The notes: generated from the sequence alone by a model not told the origin. A DNA stretch of 64,000 nt from Alphaproteobacteria bacterium (GCA_024743215.1 JANSWZ010000011.1:62001-126000), one strand, 5' to 3'; positions 42,347 through 52,404 are shown, numbered from the stretch's first letter. A program made the numbers and translations.

Positions 42347-42766
42347 TTAAGCCAGATGCAGCACGACCTGCCGTTGATGTGGTCGGCTGCGATGTTCAAA
42401 CAGATAGATACCCTGCCAGGTTCCCAAGGCAAGTCGGCCATTCATCACAGGCACACTCAAATGTGTCTGTGTCAGCGCGGCCTTGATATGAGCGGGCATA
42501 TCATCCGGCCCTTCTGCGGTGTGAATCATCCAGCGCATGGAGGTATCATTCCCATCGGGAACCAACCGCTCAAAAAAGTTCTGCAAATCCACCTGCACAT
42601 CCGGATCAGCATTTTCCTGGATCGTCAAAGAACAGGATGTGTGCTGGCAAAAAAGTGTCAAAAGGCCGGTTGCAACCCCGGAATTTTGCACAAATGTTTC
42701 AACTGCCCGAGTGAATTCATAAAGGCCGGGGCCATTGCTGGATAAGGTGAGAATGGTTTGGGTCAT
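42347..42766 (-). CDS. yjbQ: YjbQ family protein (UPF0047)
   Basis: The product has 139 aa, the typical size. HTSCSLTIQENADPDVQVDL and ALGTWQGIYLFEHRSRPHQR are the family signatures; the first contains the residues thought to form a metal or phosphate site. Some members have weak thiamine-phosphate synthase activity, hence an alternative name. It is probably the first gene of a short operon with the thioesterase. Confidence 0.92.
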   Translation of the reverse strand: MTQTILTLSSNGPGLYEFTRAVETFVQNSGVATGLLTLFCQHTSCSLTIQENADPDVQVDLQNFFERLVPDGNDTSMRWMIHTAEGPDDMPAHIKAALTQTHLSVPVMNGRLALGTWQGIYLFEHRSRPHQRQVVLHLA

Positions 42767-42926
42767 ACGCCGCCAATAAAATGTGTTGGCATAGCTTAGC
42801 TGGCCTTTTGCAACGTGGGAATATCAGAGTTTCTGCCGCCACGCTTTCATGCAGCAGAAGAAGAGGCTGTGGTGAGGATCATCAGGCCAACTTGCAACTT
42901 CAAACAAAACACCTATTCCTACGAGA

Positions 42927-43604
42927 ATGAACCAACATGCAACCAACCACCCAATCCTCTATTCCTTTCGGCGCTGCCCCTACGCAATGCGCGCACGGCT
43001 GGCCATTCAGTCAGCCGGTTTCAATGTTGAATTGCGGGAAATCCTGTTGCGGGACAAGGCGACCGAATTCACGGCCGCCTCACCAAAGGCAACGGTGCCG
43101 GTTCTGGTCTTGCCCGACGGTACAATCATCGAAGAAAGTCTCGACGTGATGCTGCACGTCCTGGGTCAATCTGATCCAGAGGGATTGCTAACGCCAACTG
43201 AAGACACTTTGGCAGACATGCTGGCCCTGATTTTGGAGAATGATGGTCCGTTCAAACGCGCCCTTGACCGCTACAAATATGCCAATCGTTACGAGGGTGC
43301 AGATCCAATAGCAGAGCGCACCGCAGCATCCAACTTCCTGCAGACGCTTGACGACCGGTTGCGCACCAATAATGGCTGCTTGTTCGGCGCTCGATTATCG
43401 CTGGCTGATCTCGCCATCCTGCCATTCGTCCGCCAGTTCGCAAATGTAGACAGGCCATGGTTTGACAGTCAGGACTGGCTGGATCTGCGCAAAGCACTGG
43501 AAGACTTCACAGACTCCGCGCGATTTGCGTCTATAATGCTGAAATATACCATGTGGCAGTCAGGGGATGAAATTATCTGGTTTGGAGAACCGAAAAACCA
43601 ATAA
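42927..43604 (+). CDS. Glutathione S-transferase family protein
   Basis: The product has 225 aa. The thioredoxin-like N-terminal domain holds YSFRRCPYAMRARLAIQSAGFNVELREILLRDK (CPYAMRAR active-site segment with Cys) and the conserved cis-Pro region TVPVLVLPDGTIIEESLDVM. The C-terminal all-alpha domain follows. The CPY motif suggests a Cys-type (omega/glutaredoxin-like) GST with thiol-transferase or lyase rather than classical conjugation chemistry. Confidence 0.9.
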   Translation: MNQHATNHPILYSFRRCPYAMRARLAIQSAGFNVELREILLRDKATEFTAASPKATVPVLVLPDGTIIEESLDVMLHVLGQSDPEGLLTPTEDTLADMLALILENDGPFKRALDRYKYANRYEGADPIAERTAASNFLQTLDDRLRTNNGCLFGARLSLADLAILPFVRQFANVDRPWFDSQDWLDLRKALEDFTDSARFASIMLKYTMWQSGDEIIWFGEPKNQ

Positions 43605-43627
43605 CCTTGCCGGTCTGACGATGGTGC

Positions 43628-43653
43628 CGGGCCTGAACTCATAATCAGGCCCG
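43628..43653. terminator. Bidirectional hairpin between convergent genes
   Basis: CGGGCCTGA and TCAGGCCCG form a 9-bp stem with an 8-base loop between the GST stop (43604) and the DUF992 stop (43669). No T-run on either side, so termination is likely weak or Rho-assisted. Confidence 0.45.
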
Positions 43654-43668
43654 ACAGGTCAGAACTGT

Positions 43669-44154
43669 CTAGTGAAGCTTAATCTGGGCGAAGCCAACGG
43701 CCACATTGATGCCGCTGGACCCTGAGACACTGACCGGCTGCAGAGCAAACGCTTCTGATGATCCACCAACAAGCACGTTGGCACCAAGCCCAACAGCAAA
43801 CGCAGCGGAAGCAGTCGCACCGCTATAGGTCCCTGCCAGCGCGCGCGGAGCGTATTTCTCTTCCTGGGCAGCCACCACGGTCCACAGAATAACGGATTCA
43901 CCGGTCACTCCAATGTCAATTCCGTATTTGTCGATGGTGCCTGTGTAAGTCTCAATCGGGTGCCTGTCATTGGCTGGCGTAAAGGTACAGGCAAGGTTTT
44001 TGGATGATCCAAAGATAAACCCAATGCCGCCTTCCACGTCACAGGCGAGTTGACCAAGTTGAACGCCACTCTCAGCGTGACTGGTGGACGCGATAGGGGT
44101 AGCGGCCAAGACCCCGCCAACAGCAGCCGCGAGAAGTGTTTTCCTGAATGTCAT
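43669..44154 (-). CDS. DUF992 family secreted protein
   Basis: Start ATG 44154 behind AGGAC; longer frames lack a ribosome site. The 161-aa protein has a signal peptide (MTFRKTLLAAAVGGVLAATPIASTSHA). The mature part follows the DUF992 pattern: GQLACDVEGGIGFIFGSSKNLACTFTPANDRHPIETYTGTIDKYGIDIGVT, then YAPRALAGTYSGATASAAFAVGLGANVLVGGS. The two Cys (ACD, ACT) are conserved and may form a disulfide. The family is common in Hyphomicrobiales and has no known function. Confidence 0.88.
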   Translation of the reverse strand: MTFRKTLLAAAVGGVLAATPIASTSHAESGVQLGQLACDVEGGIGFIFGSSKNLACTFTPANDRHPIETYTGTIDKYGIDIGVTGESVILWTVVAAQEEKYAPRALAGTYSGATASAAFAVGLGANVLVGGSSEAFALQPVSVSGSSGINVAVGFAQIKLH

Positions 44155-44469
44155 GATATGTCCTTTCAACTCCGATACAACGGGACAGATGATAGAGGGT
44201 TCCGTGGCCGAAGCAATGAAGAACATGTAAATCGCCACAGCACAGCTTCTGGGTGCAGCCGCACCAATTGAATCAAATTGGCAGAACCTTAAGTCAAACC
44301 TTTGAACTACCTATGGTTTACACCGGCCCCATTCCGCTGGATCAGCGGGAACCGACATGACGTGTTGCTGTCGTTTAAATCAGAACCACCTCAGAGCGCC
44401 AGCAGAGTATGGCGGGCATTTTGAACTTTAGCAGGCACAGCAGGTGAATTGAGAAGCCCGCCCCATCAC
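44155..44469. other. Intergenic region, nothing recognised
   Basis: 315 bp between the DUF992 start and the NADAR stop, both genes on the minus strand. It should hold the DUF992 promoter. I see no gene, RNA or clear repeat. Confidence 0.45.
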
Positions 44470-44913
44470 TTAAGCAAGGCTGTGCTGTAACTCGGCTCGA
44501 ACCTGCATCAAAATGAGGCCAAGCTTGTTAAGACCGTTTCCATCTGGACCGCACCCCCAATAGGCGTCCATGGGCGCATTCTCAACAATCGGTTCGTCGC
44601 CCGTCCCCAACAACAAATCGCGCGGCACCGGATGTGTCTCAAATTTCTTCTTCACAGCCACATACATGAGACCATCTTTCACCTGTTCCCAGTCATCTCG
44701 CAGCGGAAAATCCCGTGTGCGGCCAAGGGTACTGGCGTTTTTAGGCTTACCGCAAATGCGAATACGGTTTTGGTAGCCCGCATCTTCAAACTTCTGCGCC
44801 TGAAAATAGTGCTCTACGGTGGGCCACCATTCCTCTTCGAAGGCCACGCCATAGGGCGCAAAATTGGAGAACTCGGCGTAAGGGTCTGTCTGAGCATAAA
44901 AGTAAATTGTCAT
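44470..44913 (-). CDS. NADAR family protein (YbiA-like riboflavin-intermediate N-glycosidase)
   Basis: The product has 147 aa, typical for the family. AEFSNFAPYGVAFEEEWWPTVEHYFQAQKFEDAGYQNRIR is the NADAR core (WPTVEHYFQAQK), with later KNASTLGRTRDFPLRDDWEQVKDGLMYVAVKKKF and ENAPMDAYWGCGPDGNGLNKLGLILM. YbiA-type enzymes cleave reactive riboflavin biosynthesis intermediates. Other members act on ADP-ribose compounds. It is a single gene here. Confidence 0.92.
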   Translation of the reverse strand: MTIYFYAQTDPYAEFSNFAPYGVAFEEEWWPTVEHYFQAQKFEDAGYQNRIRICGKPKNASTLGRTRDFPLRDDWEQVKDGLMYVAVKKKFETHPVPRDLLLGTGDEPIVENAPMDAYWGCGPDGNGLNKLGLILMQVRAELQHSLA

Positions 44914-45061
44914 AATCTCACAGCCGGTCAGTTATTTTCATGGCATTTTGGGCCAATTTGGAAAGCAAACAGGGCTGTTTTAAAAGCCTGCGCGTTTACA
45001 TGTCCAGCCACACGACCTAGAATATGAAATCAAACAATCAAACAGAGTCGGCCCGCCTGCT

Positions 45062-45880
45062 ATGACAAAACGTGAATTGCTCATCACAACTGCTTTGGTC
45101 TCAGGGGTTCTGCACAGCACAACCGCATTCGGCGCTGATTTATACCTTGAGGGCACACCTGCAGAACCAACGATCATTCCCGCAGTCTCAGGTCTGAATG
45201 GTAAGCTTGCGCTCTCTGGCGGGCAATTCGATGATGACGAATTCGGCGTCTTGACCGGTGCGATCAGCGTTCCACTTGGCTTGCGCTATGGTCTTCAGGG
45301 TGATGGTATCCTGGGTGTCCGCGATGGTGAATTTGTCGGCGGCGGCGGCGCGCATCTTTTCTGGCGCGATCCAACAGTCGGCCTGCTGGGCCTCTATGGC
45401 TCTTACACCCACCGTGAAGACTTTGACGGCTCTGTAAGCCGCGTAGGTGTGGAAGGTGAATATTATTTCGGTCAATGGACGGCCAAAACTCTTTTGGGTG
45501 CCGAATTTATTGACGCAGGCGCAGCGTTCGCTGAGCCTGATGACGGCTTCTTTGCCTTTACAGATATCTCCTATTACGTAAACGATGATTTTCAAGTCTC
45601 GGTCGGACATCGGTATACCGCTGAACGCAACGCTTTGGCGTTGGGTGCAGAATATCAACTGGATCAAAATTTGTTCTCCAATGGTGTCTCGCTGTTTGCC
45701 GAAGGCCGTATCGGGGAAGATGATTATCAGGCGGTCTGGGGCGGGGTACGCGTGTATTTCGGAGACGATAAGAGCCTGATCGCTCGCCACCGCGAAGATG
45801 ACCCGGATGGTTTTGGCGATGAAGATTTGTTCGATCTGGAAGTTGAACTGCAGGGATTTGATTCAAGCGAAGGCACCTGA
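45062..45880 (+). CDS. Secreted, probably outer-membrane beta-barrel protein
   Basis: The product has 272 aa with an N-terminal signal peptide (MTKRELLITTALVSGVLHSTTAFGA). The mature sequence alternates short amphipathic strands with turns rich in Gly, Asp and aromatic residues (TVGLLGLYGSYTHREDFDGSVSRVGVEGEYYFGQWTAKTLLGAEFI..., YYVNDDFQVSVGHRYTAERNALALGAEYQL), as in small bacterial porin-like barrels. The C-terminus, however, ends in an acidic tail rather than the usual aromatic residue. No precise family recognised. Confidence 0.65.
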   Translation: MTKRELLITTALVSGVLHSTTAFGADLYLEGTPAEPTIIPAVSGLNGKLALSGGQFDDDEFGVLTGAISVPLGLRYGLQGDGILGVRDGEFVGGGGAHLFWRDPTVGLLGLYGSYTHREDFDGSVSRVGVEGEYYFGQWTAKTLLGAEFIDAGAAFAEPDDGFFAFTDISYYVNDDFQVSVGHRYTAERNALALGAEYQLDQNLFSNGVSLFAEGRIGEDDYQAVWGGVRVYFGDDKSLIARHREDDPDGFGDEDLFDLEVELQGFDSSEGT

Positions 45881-45939
45881 TAGAGCATTTTTATATTCGA
45901 AAGTATTTGCAAAGGTCACCCTTCGCAAGAAATGCTCTA
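45881..45939. repeat. Palindromic intergenic repeat, likely bidirectional terminator
   Basis: TAGAGCATTT (45881-45890) and AAATGCTCTA (45930-45939) are perfect inverted arms. An inner stem (TTGC-AAGG with CCTT-GCAA) lies between. The element fits exactly between two convergent genes and includes the stop codon of the ligase gene. Elements with GAGCATTT...AAATGCTC arms are frequent between genes in Hyphomicrobiales. Confidence 0.65.
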
Positions 45940-47238
45940 AAGCGTTGATTTGAACTCCTCAAATTTCCCGCTTGAATCACGTGGGATGTCACGAACAAGC
46001 GTAATGTCCACGTCAACCTGCTGACGAAAAGCGTCGCATATCGCTATGCGAAATGCCGTGCGATCAAATAAAATATCAGTGTCAGGCAATATTAAACTTA
46101 TGTTCAAGTGGTCCTCGCGGTCCTGAACAATTTGCCATTGTTGGAATGGGACAATGGCTTGAAATTCTTCGATGCGGAGAGAGGGCCAGAAACTTGTCCC
46201 ATTTCCAAATCGAAACAGATGTCTTTCCCGCCCCATAATCTTGGAAAGTGTTCGGCTGGACCTGCCACAGGAACATGACTCAGCCGATAAAGTTGCGTAG
46301 TCTCCGATGGCATAACGGATTAATGGCATTGCGAAATTATAGAATGGTGTAACCACCACCCTGCCCGTCTGGCCGGGCTCTACAGCACTGTTTTCTCCAT
46401 CAAGAACTTCTATCAAACAGAATTCCTCATGAAGATGAAAGTTCTTGTATTCAGGGCAACATACAGCCATTCGGCCGCATTCTTCAGATCCATAATTATT
46501 GATCAGTTTCTTGCTCAAACAAGCCCTCAAGATCGTTTCGGTATGGGGTGTCAACATCTCGCCACCCAGCATAAGTGCCTCATAGCGCGGCGGTTCCGAC
46601 TGTGTGTTTTGCGCTTCGAGCACAATACCCAATGCGGTATTGGGCGAGGCTCCCAGATAATTTGTCGGGTTTCGGCGCAACCAGGCCAACTTCTGAGCAC
46701 TATCGGTCAATTTATGATCTAGCCAATAACCAATGCCCTCGGGAGAACCTCTTTGCCATTCTCGTTGCATCGTCCCATCGGGCAAGTCAGATGCACCAGG
46801 CACTGTAGCGGAAAAATGTGCACATGATTTGTTTGGATCGACTTTGTACCAATCAAGGCATCGCGCAGCAGCTGCCTGGCTTGCCACCCTCTGCAGCGCG
46901 CTGGTGCGGTGACGCAAAGGCATACCGGTAGAGCCCGAGGTCTGTTGTTCAAAGCTTTCTCCGGCCTGATCGGGCACTTGCCTGGCGTAAAAATCTTCTG
47001 TGCGGGCCTGTGCCACTTTACGTGTCAGCACAGGAATATCGTTCCATCCCGATAAATCCGGTTGATCACCGGCTGCAAAAAGTGGCGCTAATCGCTCTCT
47101 GTATGCAGGTGCCTGTTGCCAGGCATGTATAAGAATTCGTTGAAGAGCTTTTCTCTGCAAGGCCTCAAGGCGTGCCCGTTCCCACCATTGGCTGCGCTCA
47201 AGCATTTGGGTGAATTGCAAAAAGGGATCAGACATCAA
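45937..47238 (-). CDS. Phenylacetate-CoA ligase/CapK-like adenylate-forming enzyme
   Basis: ANL-superfamily protein of 433 aa of the PaaK/CapK/coenzyme F390 synthetase group. The AMP/ATP-binding loop is SFEQQTSGSTGMPLRHRTSA; NNYGSEECGRMAVCCPEYKNFHLHEEFCLIEVLDG is the central motif, and RYAIGDYATLSAESCSCGRSSRTLSKIMGRERHL the second nucleotide motif, with CSCGR. The substrate acid is unknown; members activate aromatic acids or sugar-linked acids in polysaccharide loci. It is unlinked to other pathway genes here. Confidence 0.85.
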   Translation of the reverse strand: MMSDPFLQFTQMLERSQWWERARLEALQRKALQRILIHAWQQAPAYRERLAPLFAAGDQPDLSGWNDIPVLTRKVAQARTEDFYARQVPDQAGESFEQQTSGSTGMPLRHRTSALQRVASQAAAARCLDWYKVDPNKSCAHFSATVPGASDLPDGTMQREWQRGSPEGIGYWLDHKLTDSAQKLAWLRRNPTNYLGASPNTALGIVLEAQNTQSEPPRYEALMLGGEMLTPHTETILRACLSKKLINNYGSEECGRMAVCCPEYKNFHLHEEFCLIEVLDGENSAVEPGQTGRVVVTPFYNFAMPLIRYAIGDYATLSAESCSCGRSSRTLSKIMGRERHLFRFGNGTSFWPSLRIEEFQAIVPFQQWQIVQDREDHLNISLILPDTDILFDRTAFRIAICDAFRQQVDVDITLVRDIPRDSSGKFEEFKSTL

Positions 47239-47293
47239 TCGGTGCTTCTCACTGCAATTGAAACACAGATAACCACGGCTTCAAGTCATAAGA

Positions 47294-47326
47294 AAACCCG
47301 CATGATAAAAACAACCATGCGGGTTT
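47294..47326 (-). terminator. Rho-independent terminator of rpoD
   Basis: Read on the minus strand: an 11-bp perfect stem (AAACCCGCATG/CATGCGGGTTT) with an 11-base loop, followed by TTCTTATG after the TTT of the stem. It is 32 bases after the rpoD stop (47358). Confidence 0.85.
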
Positions 47327-47357
47327 CAAAATTTTCATCCAATCGTTTTCCCAGAGT

Positions 47358-49379
47358 TTAGCTGTCCAGGAAACTCCGCAATTTGCGAGAGCGGCTTGGG
47401 TGTTTCAGCTTGCGCAAGGCTTTCGCCTCGATCTGGCGAATACGCTCGCGGGTCACGCTGAACTGTTGTCCAACTTCTTCCAGAGTGTGATCCGTATTCA
47501 TGCCAATACCAAACCGCATCCGCAGAACGCGCTCTTCACGTGGTGTCAATGATGCCAACACGCGAGTGGTTGTTTCGCGCAGATTGGACTGGATCGCCGC
47601 GTCAATTGGCAAAATGGCGTTCTTGTCTTCAATGAAATCACCCAGATGGCTGTCTTCCTCGTCACCAATCGGTGTTTCCAGAGAAATCGGCTCTTTGGCG
47701 ATCTTCAGAACTTTGCGCACCTTCTCAAGTGGCATCTGCAGTTTTTCAGCAAGCTCTTCCGGCGTTGGCTCACGGCCAATCTCGTGCAGCATCTGGCGCG
47801 ACGTACGGACAATCTTGTTGATGGTCTCGATCATGTGAACCGGAATACGAATGGTCCGCGCCTGATCAGCAATCGAACGTGTGATCGCCTGACGAATCCA
47901 CCATGTCGCATAGGTGGAAAATTTGTAGCCGCGGCGATATTCAAACTTGTCCACGGCCTTCATCAGGCCAATATTGCCTTCCTGAATAAGATCAAGGAAT
48001 TGCAGACCACGATTGGTGTATTTCTTGGCAATGGAAATCACGAGCCTTAGATTGGCTTCGACCATTTCTTTCTTGGCAAGAGCAGCTTCCCGCTCGCCCT
48101 TCTGCACGCCAGACACAATGCGGCGATATTCGCCAATGTCCAACCCGGTGACCGTAGCAAGTTCCTGAATTTCAGCTCGAAGGCGACCGATCGTCTTCTC
48201 TTCTTTTTCCGCAAATGCCTGCCAGTTCTTGCTTTTCAGTCCGGAAATGTGAGCAACCCAGTTCGGGTCCAGCTCACGACCCTGATATTCAGACAAGAAC
48301 TCATCGCGTTTGACACGGTAGCTGATAGCAAGCCGCATCAACCGTCCTTCGCGAGTCATCAACTGCTTGTTGATGTCATAAAGCTGCTCAACAAGGCTTT
48401 CGATACGATTATTGTTCAGCGCCAAAGACTTAACATCTTCAATCACCGACTTTGTCAGCTCGCGGTGGGCCACGTGCTCATCATCGGAAAGCGCCTTGTC
48501 ACGCAATTGCAGATCAACTGACTTGTCATGCAGCCTGCGCATTTCCTCATAAGTCGTCGCGATTTTATCGAACATTTCGACAACTTGAGGCTTCAGCTCG
48601 GCTTCCATCGCGGCCAATGAAAGATTGCCCTCATCTTCCTCATCGTCATCTTCTTCGGCAGCCCGATCTTCAGCTTCCTTGGCTGCAGCCGCCTTGCGCT
48701 CTTCTTCAGCCTTACGTTCTTCAGGCGTCTTGGCGCTGTGATCTTCCTGCAGTTTTTTGGCATCCGGCCCTGCATAAGTAGCGTCCAGATCAATAATGTC
48801 GCGCAGCAGAATGTTACCTTCCGCCAGCTCATCGCGCCAAATAATGATCGCCTGGAAAGTCAGCGGACTTTCGCACAAGCCAGAAATCATCGCTTCACGA
48901 CCAGCCTCGATGCGCTTGGCAATGGCAATCTCGCCCTCACGGGACAACAGTTCAACAGAACCCATCTCGCGCAAATACATGCGGACAGGGTCATCGGTCC
49001 GGTCGGTTGGTTCTTTTGCAGTGGTCGCTTTGGCAACAGATTTGTTACTGTCATCCACTTGCGCCAGTTCGCTGCTTTCGCTGGTGCTTTCGGTCTCTTC
49101 GGCTTCTTCAGCTTCTTCCTGCTCAACCACATTAATGCCCATATCGGACAGCAAGGACATGGTGTCTTCAATCTGCTCGGAAGTGACTTCGGCAGATGGC
49201 AGAACGGAATTCAGTTCTTCGTAAGTGACAAAGCCGCGCTTCTTGGCAAGCTTGATCATCTTTTTGACGGCGGCATTGTTCAGATCCAGCAATGGGCCAT
49301 CTGATCCCTCGCCGCTGGTGGCTGGCGGAGGTGTGGTTTTTTTAGGTGCTGTTTCTACTGTTTTTCCTGCCAAGGACAT
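47358..49379 (-). CDS. rpoD: RNA polymerase sigma factor RpoD (sigma-70)
   Basis: Start ATG 49379 behind GGAGAG. The 673-aa housekeeping sigma factor has region 1.1 with [47 protein letters not shown], region 1.2 ([31 protein letters not shown]), a charged insert ([19 protein letters not shown]... then an acidic run), region 2 ([49 protein letters not shown]), region 3 and region 4 ([52 protein letters not shown]). The length and sequence are typical of Hyphomicrobiales. dnaG is not adjacent. A leader hairpin is discussed separately. Confidence 0.98.
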   Translation of the reverse strand: MSLAGKTVETAPKKTTPPPATSGEGSDGPLLDLNNAAVKKMIKLAKKRGFVTYEELNSVLPSAEVTSEQIEDTMSLLSDMGINVVEQEEAEEAEETESTSESSELAQVDDSNKSVAKATTAKEPTDRTDDPVRMYLREMGSVELLSREGEIAIAKRIEAGREAMISGLCESPLTFQAIIIWRDELAEGNILLRDIIDLDATYAGPDAKKLQEDHSAKTPEERKAEEERKAAAAKEAEDRAAEEDDDEEDEGNLSLAAMEAELKPQVVEMFDKIATTYEEMRRLHDKSVDLQLRDKALSDDEHVAHRELTKSVIEDVKSLALNNNRIESLVEQLYDINKQLMTREGRLMRLAISYRVKRDEFLSEYQGRELDPNWVAHISGLKSKNWQAFAEKEEKTIGRLRAEIQELATVTGLDIGEYRRIVSGVQKGEREAALAKKEMVEANLRLVISIAKKYTNRGLQFLDLIQEGNIGLMKAVDKFEYRRGYKFSTYATWWIRQAITRSIADQARTIRIPVHMIETINKIVRTSRQMLHEIGREPTPEELAEKLQMPLEKVRKVLKIAKEPISLETPIGDEEDSHLGDFIEDKNAILPIDAAIQSNLRETTTRVLASLTPREERVLRMRFGIGMNTDHTLEEVGQQFSVTRERIRQIEAKALRKLKHPSRSRKLRSFLDS

Positions 49380-49400
49380 GCAAACTCTCCAAACGAAACG

Positions 49401-49444
49401 CCGGGTTGGCATATGCCAAAACCCGGCTGCTCGGTTACATTATA
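49401..49444 (-). promoter_or_regulatory. rpoD leader: -10-like element and 5' hairpin
   Basis: On the minus strand TATAAT lies at 49444-49439. Downstream, 49426-49401 forms a hairpin with CCGGGTT/AACCCGG and GGCAT/ATGCC arms, with a two-base bulge. If transcription begins a few bases after the -10, the hairpin is at the 5' end of the mRNA. The upstream -35 is poor, so the promoter call is tentative; the hairpin is clear. Confidence 0.4.
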
Positions 49445-50002
49445 AAAGAAGCAGGTCGATCATCATAAGCCACAGCAGCGTTCACATATCGCGCCCGTGA
49501 ATTATTCATGAAGCCACCTACTCCGAAAAATTGTTTACTCAAACCAGATTGACCGACTATAGCGTTTAACCATTAAGCTAATTTTGCTATTCCGGTTTCA
49601 ACTGGCAATCAAATTTACCTCAATCCAGAACCGCAGATCCCGGAGTGACCGGTAGTCGATTCTGTTTTCACACCTCTGTCATAGATTTCGGAGATTAATC
49701 CCCGATTAACCCTGACATCCATTGTCGGTTTTACCGACATATTCGAGACGCTTTCGCAGCATCTTAACAAGATAGGCACAAACCCCACGATTTGAAGCCT
49801 TTGCACAAGAAATTTGCCCAGAATCGCGACTCAGTTCCCTAAAAAGTCCATTCTGAGGCAAGGACCAAAAAGTAACTGCAGCGAATCACGTCAAGTTTCA
49901 AGGGGAATCAGCGATTTTTGTTGATTCGGTGCCTTGAACAGGTGATTCGGTCAAGCGACTCAGAACATTCAACATTTCCGGCTGATAAACAGTGGGGGTA
50001 AA
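49445..50002. other. Intergenic region upstream of rpoD, nothing recognised
   Basis: 558 bp between rpoD and the DUF2254 gene, both on the minus strand. It must hold rpoD promoter elements and the end of the DUF2254 transcript. Short frames here lack ribosome sites. No RNA gene or strong terminator recognised. Confidence 0.45.
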
Positions 50003-51280
50003 TTATGTGCCCTGCACCTTGTCCGCCAGGGACTTTACCCTCTCCACGTCCGAAGTCAGCATGAGCGCCTTTTCAGCCCGCAAAAATGCGCTTTCTGACT
50101 GGTTTTTGGCCACCCTTATCAGCTCAGCATTTTCCAGGTGAGTCAGTGCAAGAAACGCCTTTTGAAGCCGAACACCGACTTCAACAAGTTCTGCGCCGTC
50201 TCTGGCGATCGCCGTGAATGCGTCATTGAACAGTTCATCACACGACAATTCCGGCACATAGACACGATCGAACAGAATTTCCGTTTTCTCATCCTCAGCC
50301 AAGGGGCGCGCCCAAAACGCAAACAGGCGCACCATCGTGCCGACAATGGCAATCGCAGTGCCAGGATCATTAACCCCCGGCGACAGCGCTCTGGCTGCAA
50401 TTTCTGAAAGCACAATCAGACCAAAACGCGGGTCCTCATCATAGGTGCGTTCATCGCCGATCAGGAAGGCTTCAACAAGCTGTTGCCGTAACTCCGCATC
50501 AATCTCACTATCGCCTCCATCCAGAAGAGCAAGGGGCTTGCCAGGGCTGACAAAGCTTCCCGGAAGTGAAGCAATTGTGATCTTCAGTCCGGCATGGTCC
50601 GCAATATGCTGCAAGGCTTCCATCTCGATATGCTGAACATAACCAATCTTTGTGGTCAGCAAAGGCTTCCCACTGTCGGTTTCATCACTGTATGCAGCCG
50701 ATGCTGTCTGGCCACCCAGAGTCGGGCTCAGGCGACGCCTTTCAAGTGCTTCAGTTGCTGCCGCCTCAACAGTTTCGATGGTTGTACCCAATCGTCCCAG
50801 TCTGGCGATGCTGTCTACCCAGCGAACAAAGGTCACAATGACCACTGCGAAGGTCAGCAATATCAGCAGAAACAGCACAAAGTGCCCGGCCTTGCCGTAG
50901 TAGCCAGTGGTCAATGCAATGGTGGCCACAATGCTGAAGATGAACGCGCCGATAAAACTCGACAAAGCCATCTGTGACATATCATCGGCCACCACCAGCG
51001 CAAATGCCCTCGGCGTCGCCGACCGACTGGCAGATGCATAGGCTGAAATCATGGATGCCACCGCAAAAGTCGCAACAGCCAGCATCGTGTTGGAAATGAT
51101 TGAGAGCAGCGTTCTCAATGTTTCGGTGGCGATTTCCGGAACATAGGAAGCCAGTTCGGTAAAATCAGCTGCGTGAGCGAACAAGGCACCGATCACAGCC
51201 AGCACACAATAGGCAAGTGGCTTGACCCACAACCGTTCGCGCAATCGGCGTACCAGAAACTCAACACGGCTGGTAGTCAA
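50003..51280 (-). CDS. DUF2254 family membrane protein
   Basis: The product has 425 aa from TTG 51280 behind GGAGCG. The N-terminal half has four to five membrane segments (KPLAYCVLAVIGALFAHA, LLSIISNTMLAVATFAVASMISAYA, ALSSFIGAFIFSIVATIAL, FVLFLLILLTFAVVIVTFV). The cytoplasmic C-terminal half includes YVQHIEMEALQHIADHAGLKITIASLPGSFVSPGKPLALLD and ALSPGVNDPGTAIAIVGTMVR, family signatures. The role is unknown, possibly a channel. Confidence 0.88.
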   Translation of the reverse strand: MTTSRVEFLVRRLRERLWVKPLAYCVLAVIGALFAHAADFTELASYVPEIATETLRTLLSIISNTMLAVATFAVASMISAYASASRSATPRAFALVVADDMSQMALSSFIGAFIFSIVATIALTTGYYGKAGHFVLFLLILLTFAVVIVTFVRWVDSIARLGRLGTTIETVEAAATEALERRRLSPTLGGQTASAAYSDETDSGKPLLTTKIGYVQHIEMEALQHIADHAGLKITIASLPGSFVSPGKPLALLDGGDSEIDAELRQQLVEAFLIGDERTYDEDPRFGLIVLSEIAARALSPGVNDPGTAIAIVGTMVRLFAFWARPLAEDEKTEILFDRVYVPELSCDELFNDAFTAIARDGAELVEVGVRLQKAFLALTHLENAELIRVAKNQSESAFLRAEKALMLTSDVERVKSLADKVQGT

Positions 51281-51498
51281 TTGACGCTCCCAAGTGGCTT
51301 TCCAAAGTCAGAAGCCGAAGCCTATCAGCGAGGCACGATTTACACCAGAGCCACAATCAAGACCGGCGCGTGTGGGCATGAATGGCAACTTATGTGAACT
51401 ATCGACAGGTTTTGTTCACCAAGTAAAATTACGCTTTTTTGCCAATAACGGCTCATCATTTATTCAAACAACCCGTTCAGATTGCTGTACTCAATTGA

Positions 51499-52350
51499 AT
51501 GAAAGTCCTTGTCATGCACCAATTCTATAAAGTTGCTCCGCTTATCGGAGCATTATGGAGTACCTGCCTGTTGCCGGCAGATGCAGTCGAGTTGAATACG
51601 CAGGTTCACGCCTTCGGCGGCCTGGTTGCGGTTGAGCAGGAAAAGGAATCCCTGTCCAATCTGGTGCTTGGGCTTTGGGGCACCGTTACGATCACTTCCG
51701 ATGGCAAAGCCAGCGGCAGCGGCATCATTCGCTATGAAGGCGTTGCACCTTGCGCATGGACACCCCCGGCCCCAGAAAACGGCCCTGCCCCATATTGCGA
51801 ATTGAAAAACCTGCAGGATGGCGCGTTCACGGTAACTGGTGAAATCTCGGGAGAAATGCAAACGCAGCATTTGCTAACGGGCCTTTCGGACATGGTGACC
51901 GGAGAATCCAAGAAAACCGCACAGGACATCATCGACACCACGCCCTCCACGCTCAAGCTTCAAATGACAATGACAGATGCTCCCAAGGAATTGATAGAAT
52001 TTTGGGGATTATCCGACGGCGAACGGGAGATGCACGAAACCGGTGTGGCAACAGGCGGCCTGCATGTCTCCACCCTTTTTGACAAACCCTTCTTTCTGTC
52101 CCCCGTGCCAAACAAAGCCGGTGAACGGGACCGCTATGAATTTTCTGGCATCTATCCCGGTGACTGGCCGATCAAAAGCGCTGGTGCCGTCTATTTCCCG
52201 GATCTTCCATTGAGCAAGCTGCCCAAAGAAACTGCATATGAAGTCTTCATCAATGGCGGCGTTACGCCCAATGGGTCCAAACTTGGCGAAGACACGTTGA
52301 ATCTCGACGTGCTGAACCCCTGGTTTGGCGGCGCTTACAACAAATACTGA
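51499..52350 (+). CDS. Secreted hypothetical protein paired with VWA protein
   Basis: The product has 283 aa with an N-terminal signal peptide (HQFYKVAPLIGALWSTCLLPADA). The mature sequence contains a beta-rich N-terminal part (LGLWGTVTITSDGKASGSGIIRYEGVAPCAWTPPAPENGPAPYCELKNLQDGAFTVTGEI) with two cysteines and a C-terminal part with DRYEFSGIYPGDWPIKSAGAVYFPDLPLSKLP. I do not recognise a family. It is 54 bp before the VWA-domain gene in the same direction and probably co-transcribed. Confidence 0.7.
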   Translation: MKVLVMHQFYKVAPLIGALWSTCLLPADAVELNTQVHAFGGLVAVEQEKESLSNLVLGLWGTVTITSDGKASGSGIIRYEGVAPCAWTPPAPENGPAPYCELKNLQDGAFTVTGEISGEMQTQHLLTGLSDMVTGESKKTAQDIIDTTPSTLKLQMTMTDAPKELIEFWGLSDGEREMHETGVATGGLHVSTLFDKPFFLSPVPNKAGERDRYEFSGIYPGDWPIKSAGAVYFPDLPLSKLPKETAYEVFINGGVTPNGSKLGEDTLNLDVLNPWFGGAYNKY

Positions 52351-52404
52351 ATATCCATAGCCAAATTTTAAACTGACTGACTAAAGACCAAGGATACTGA
52401 ACTC

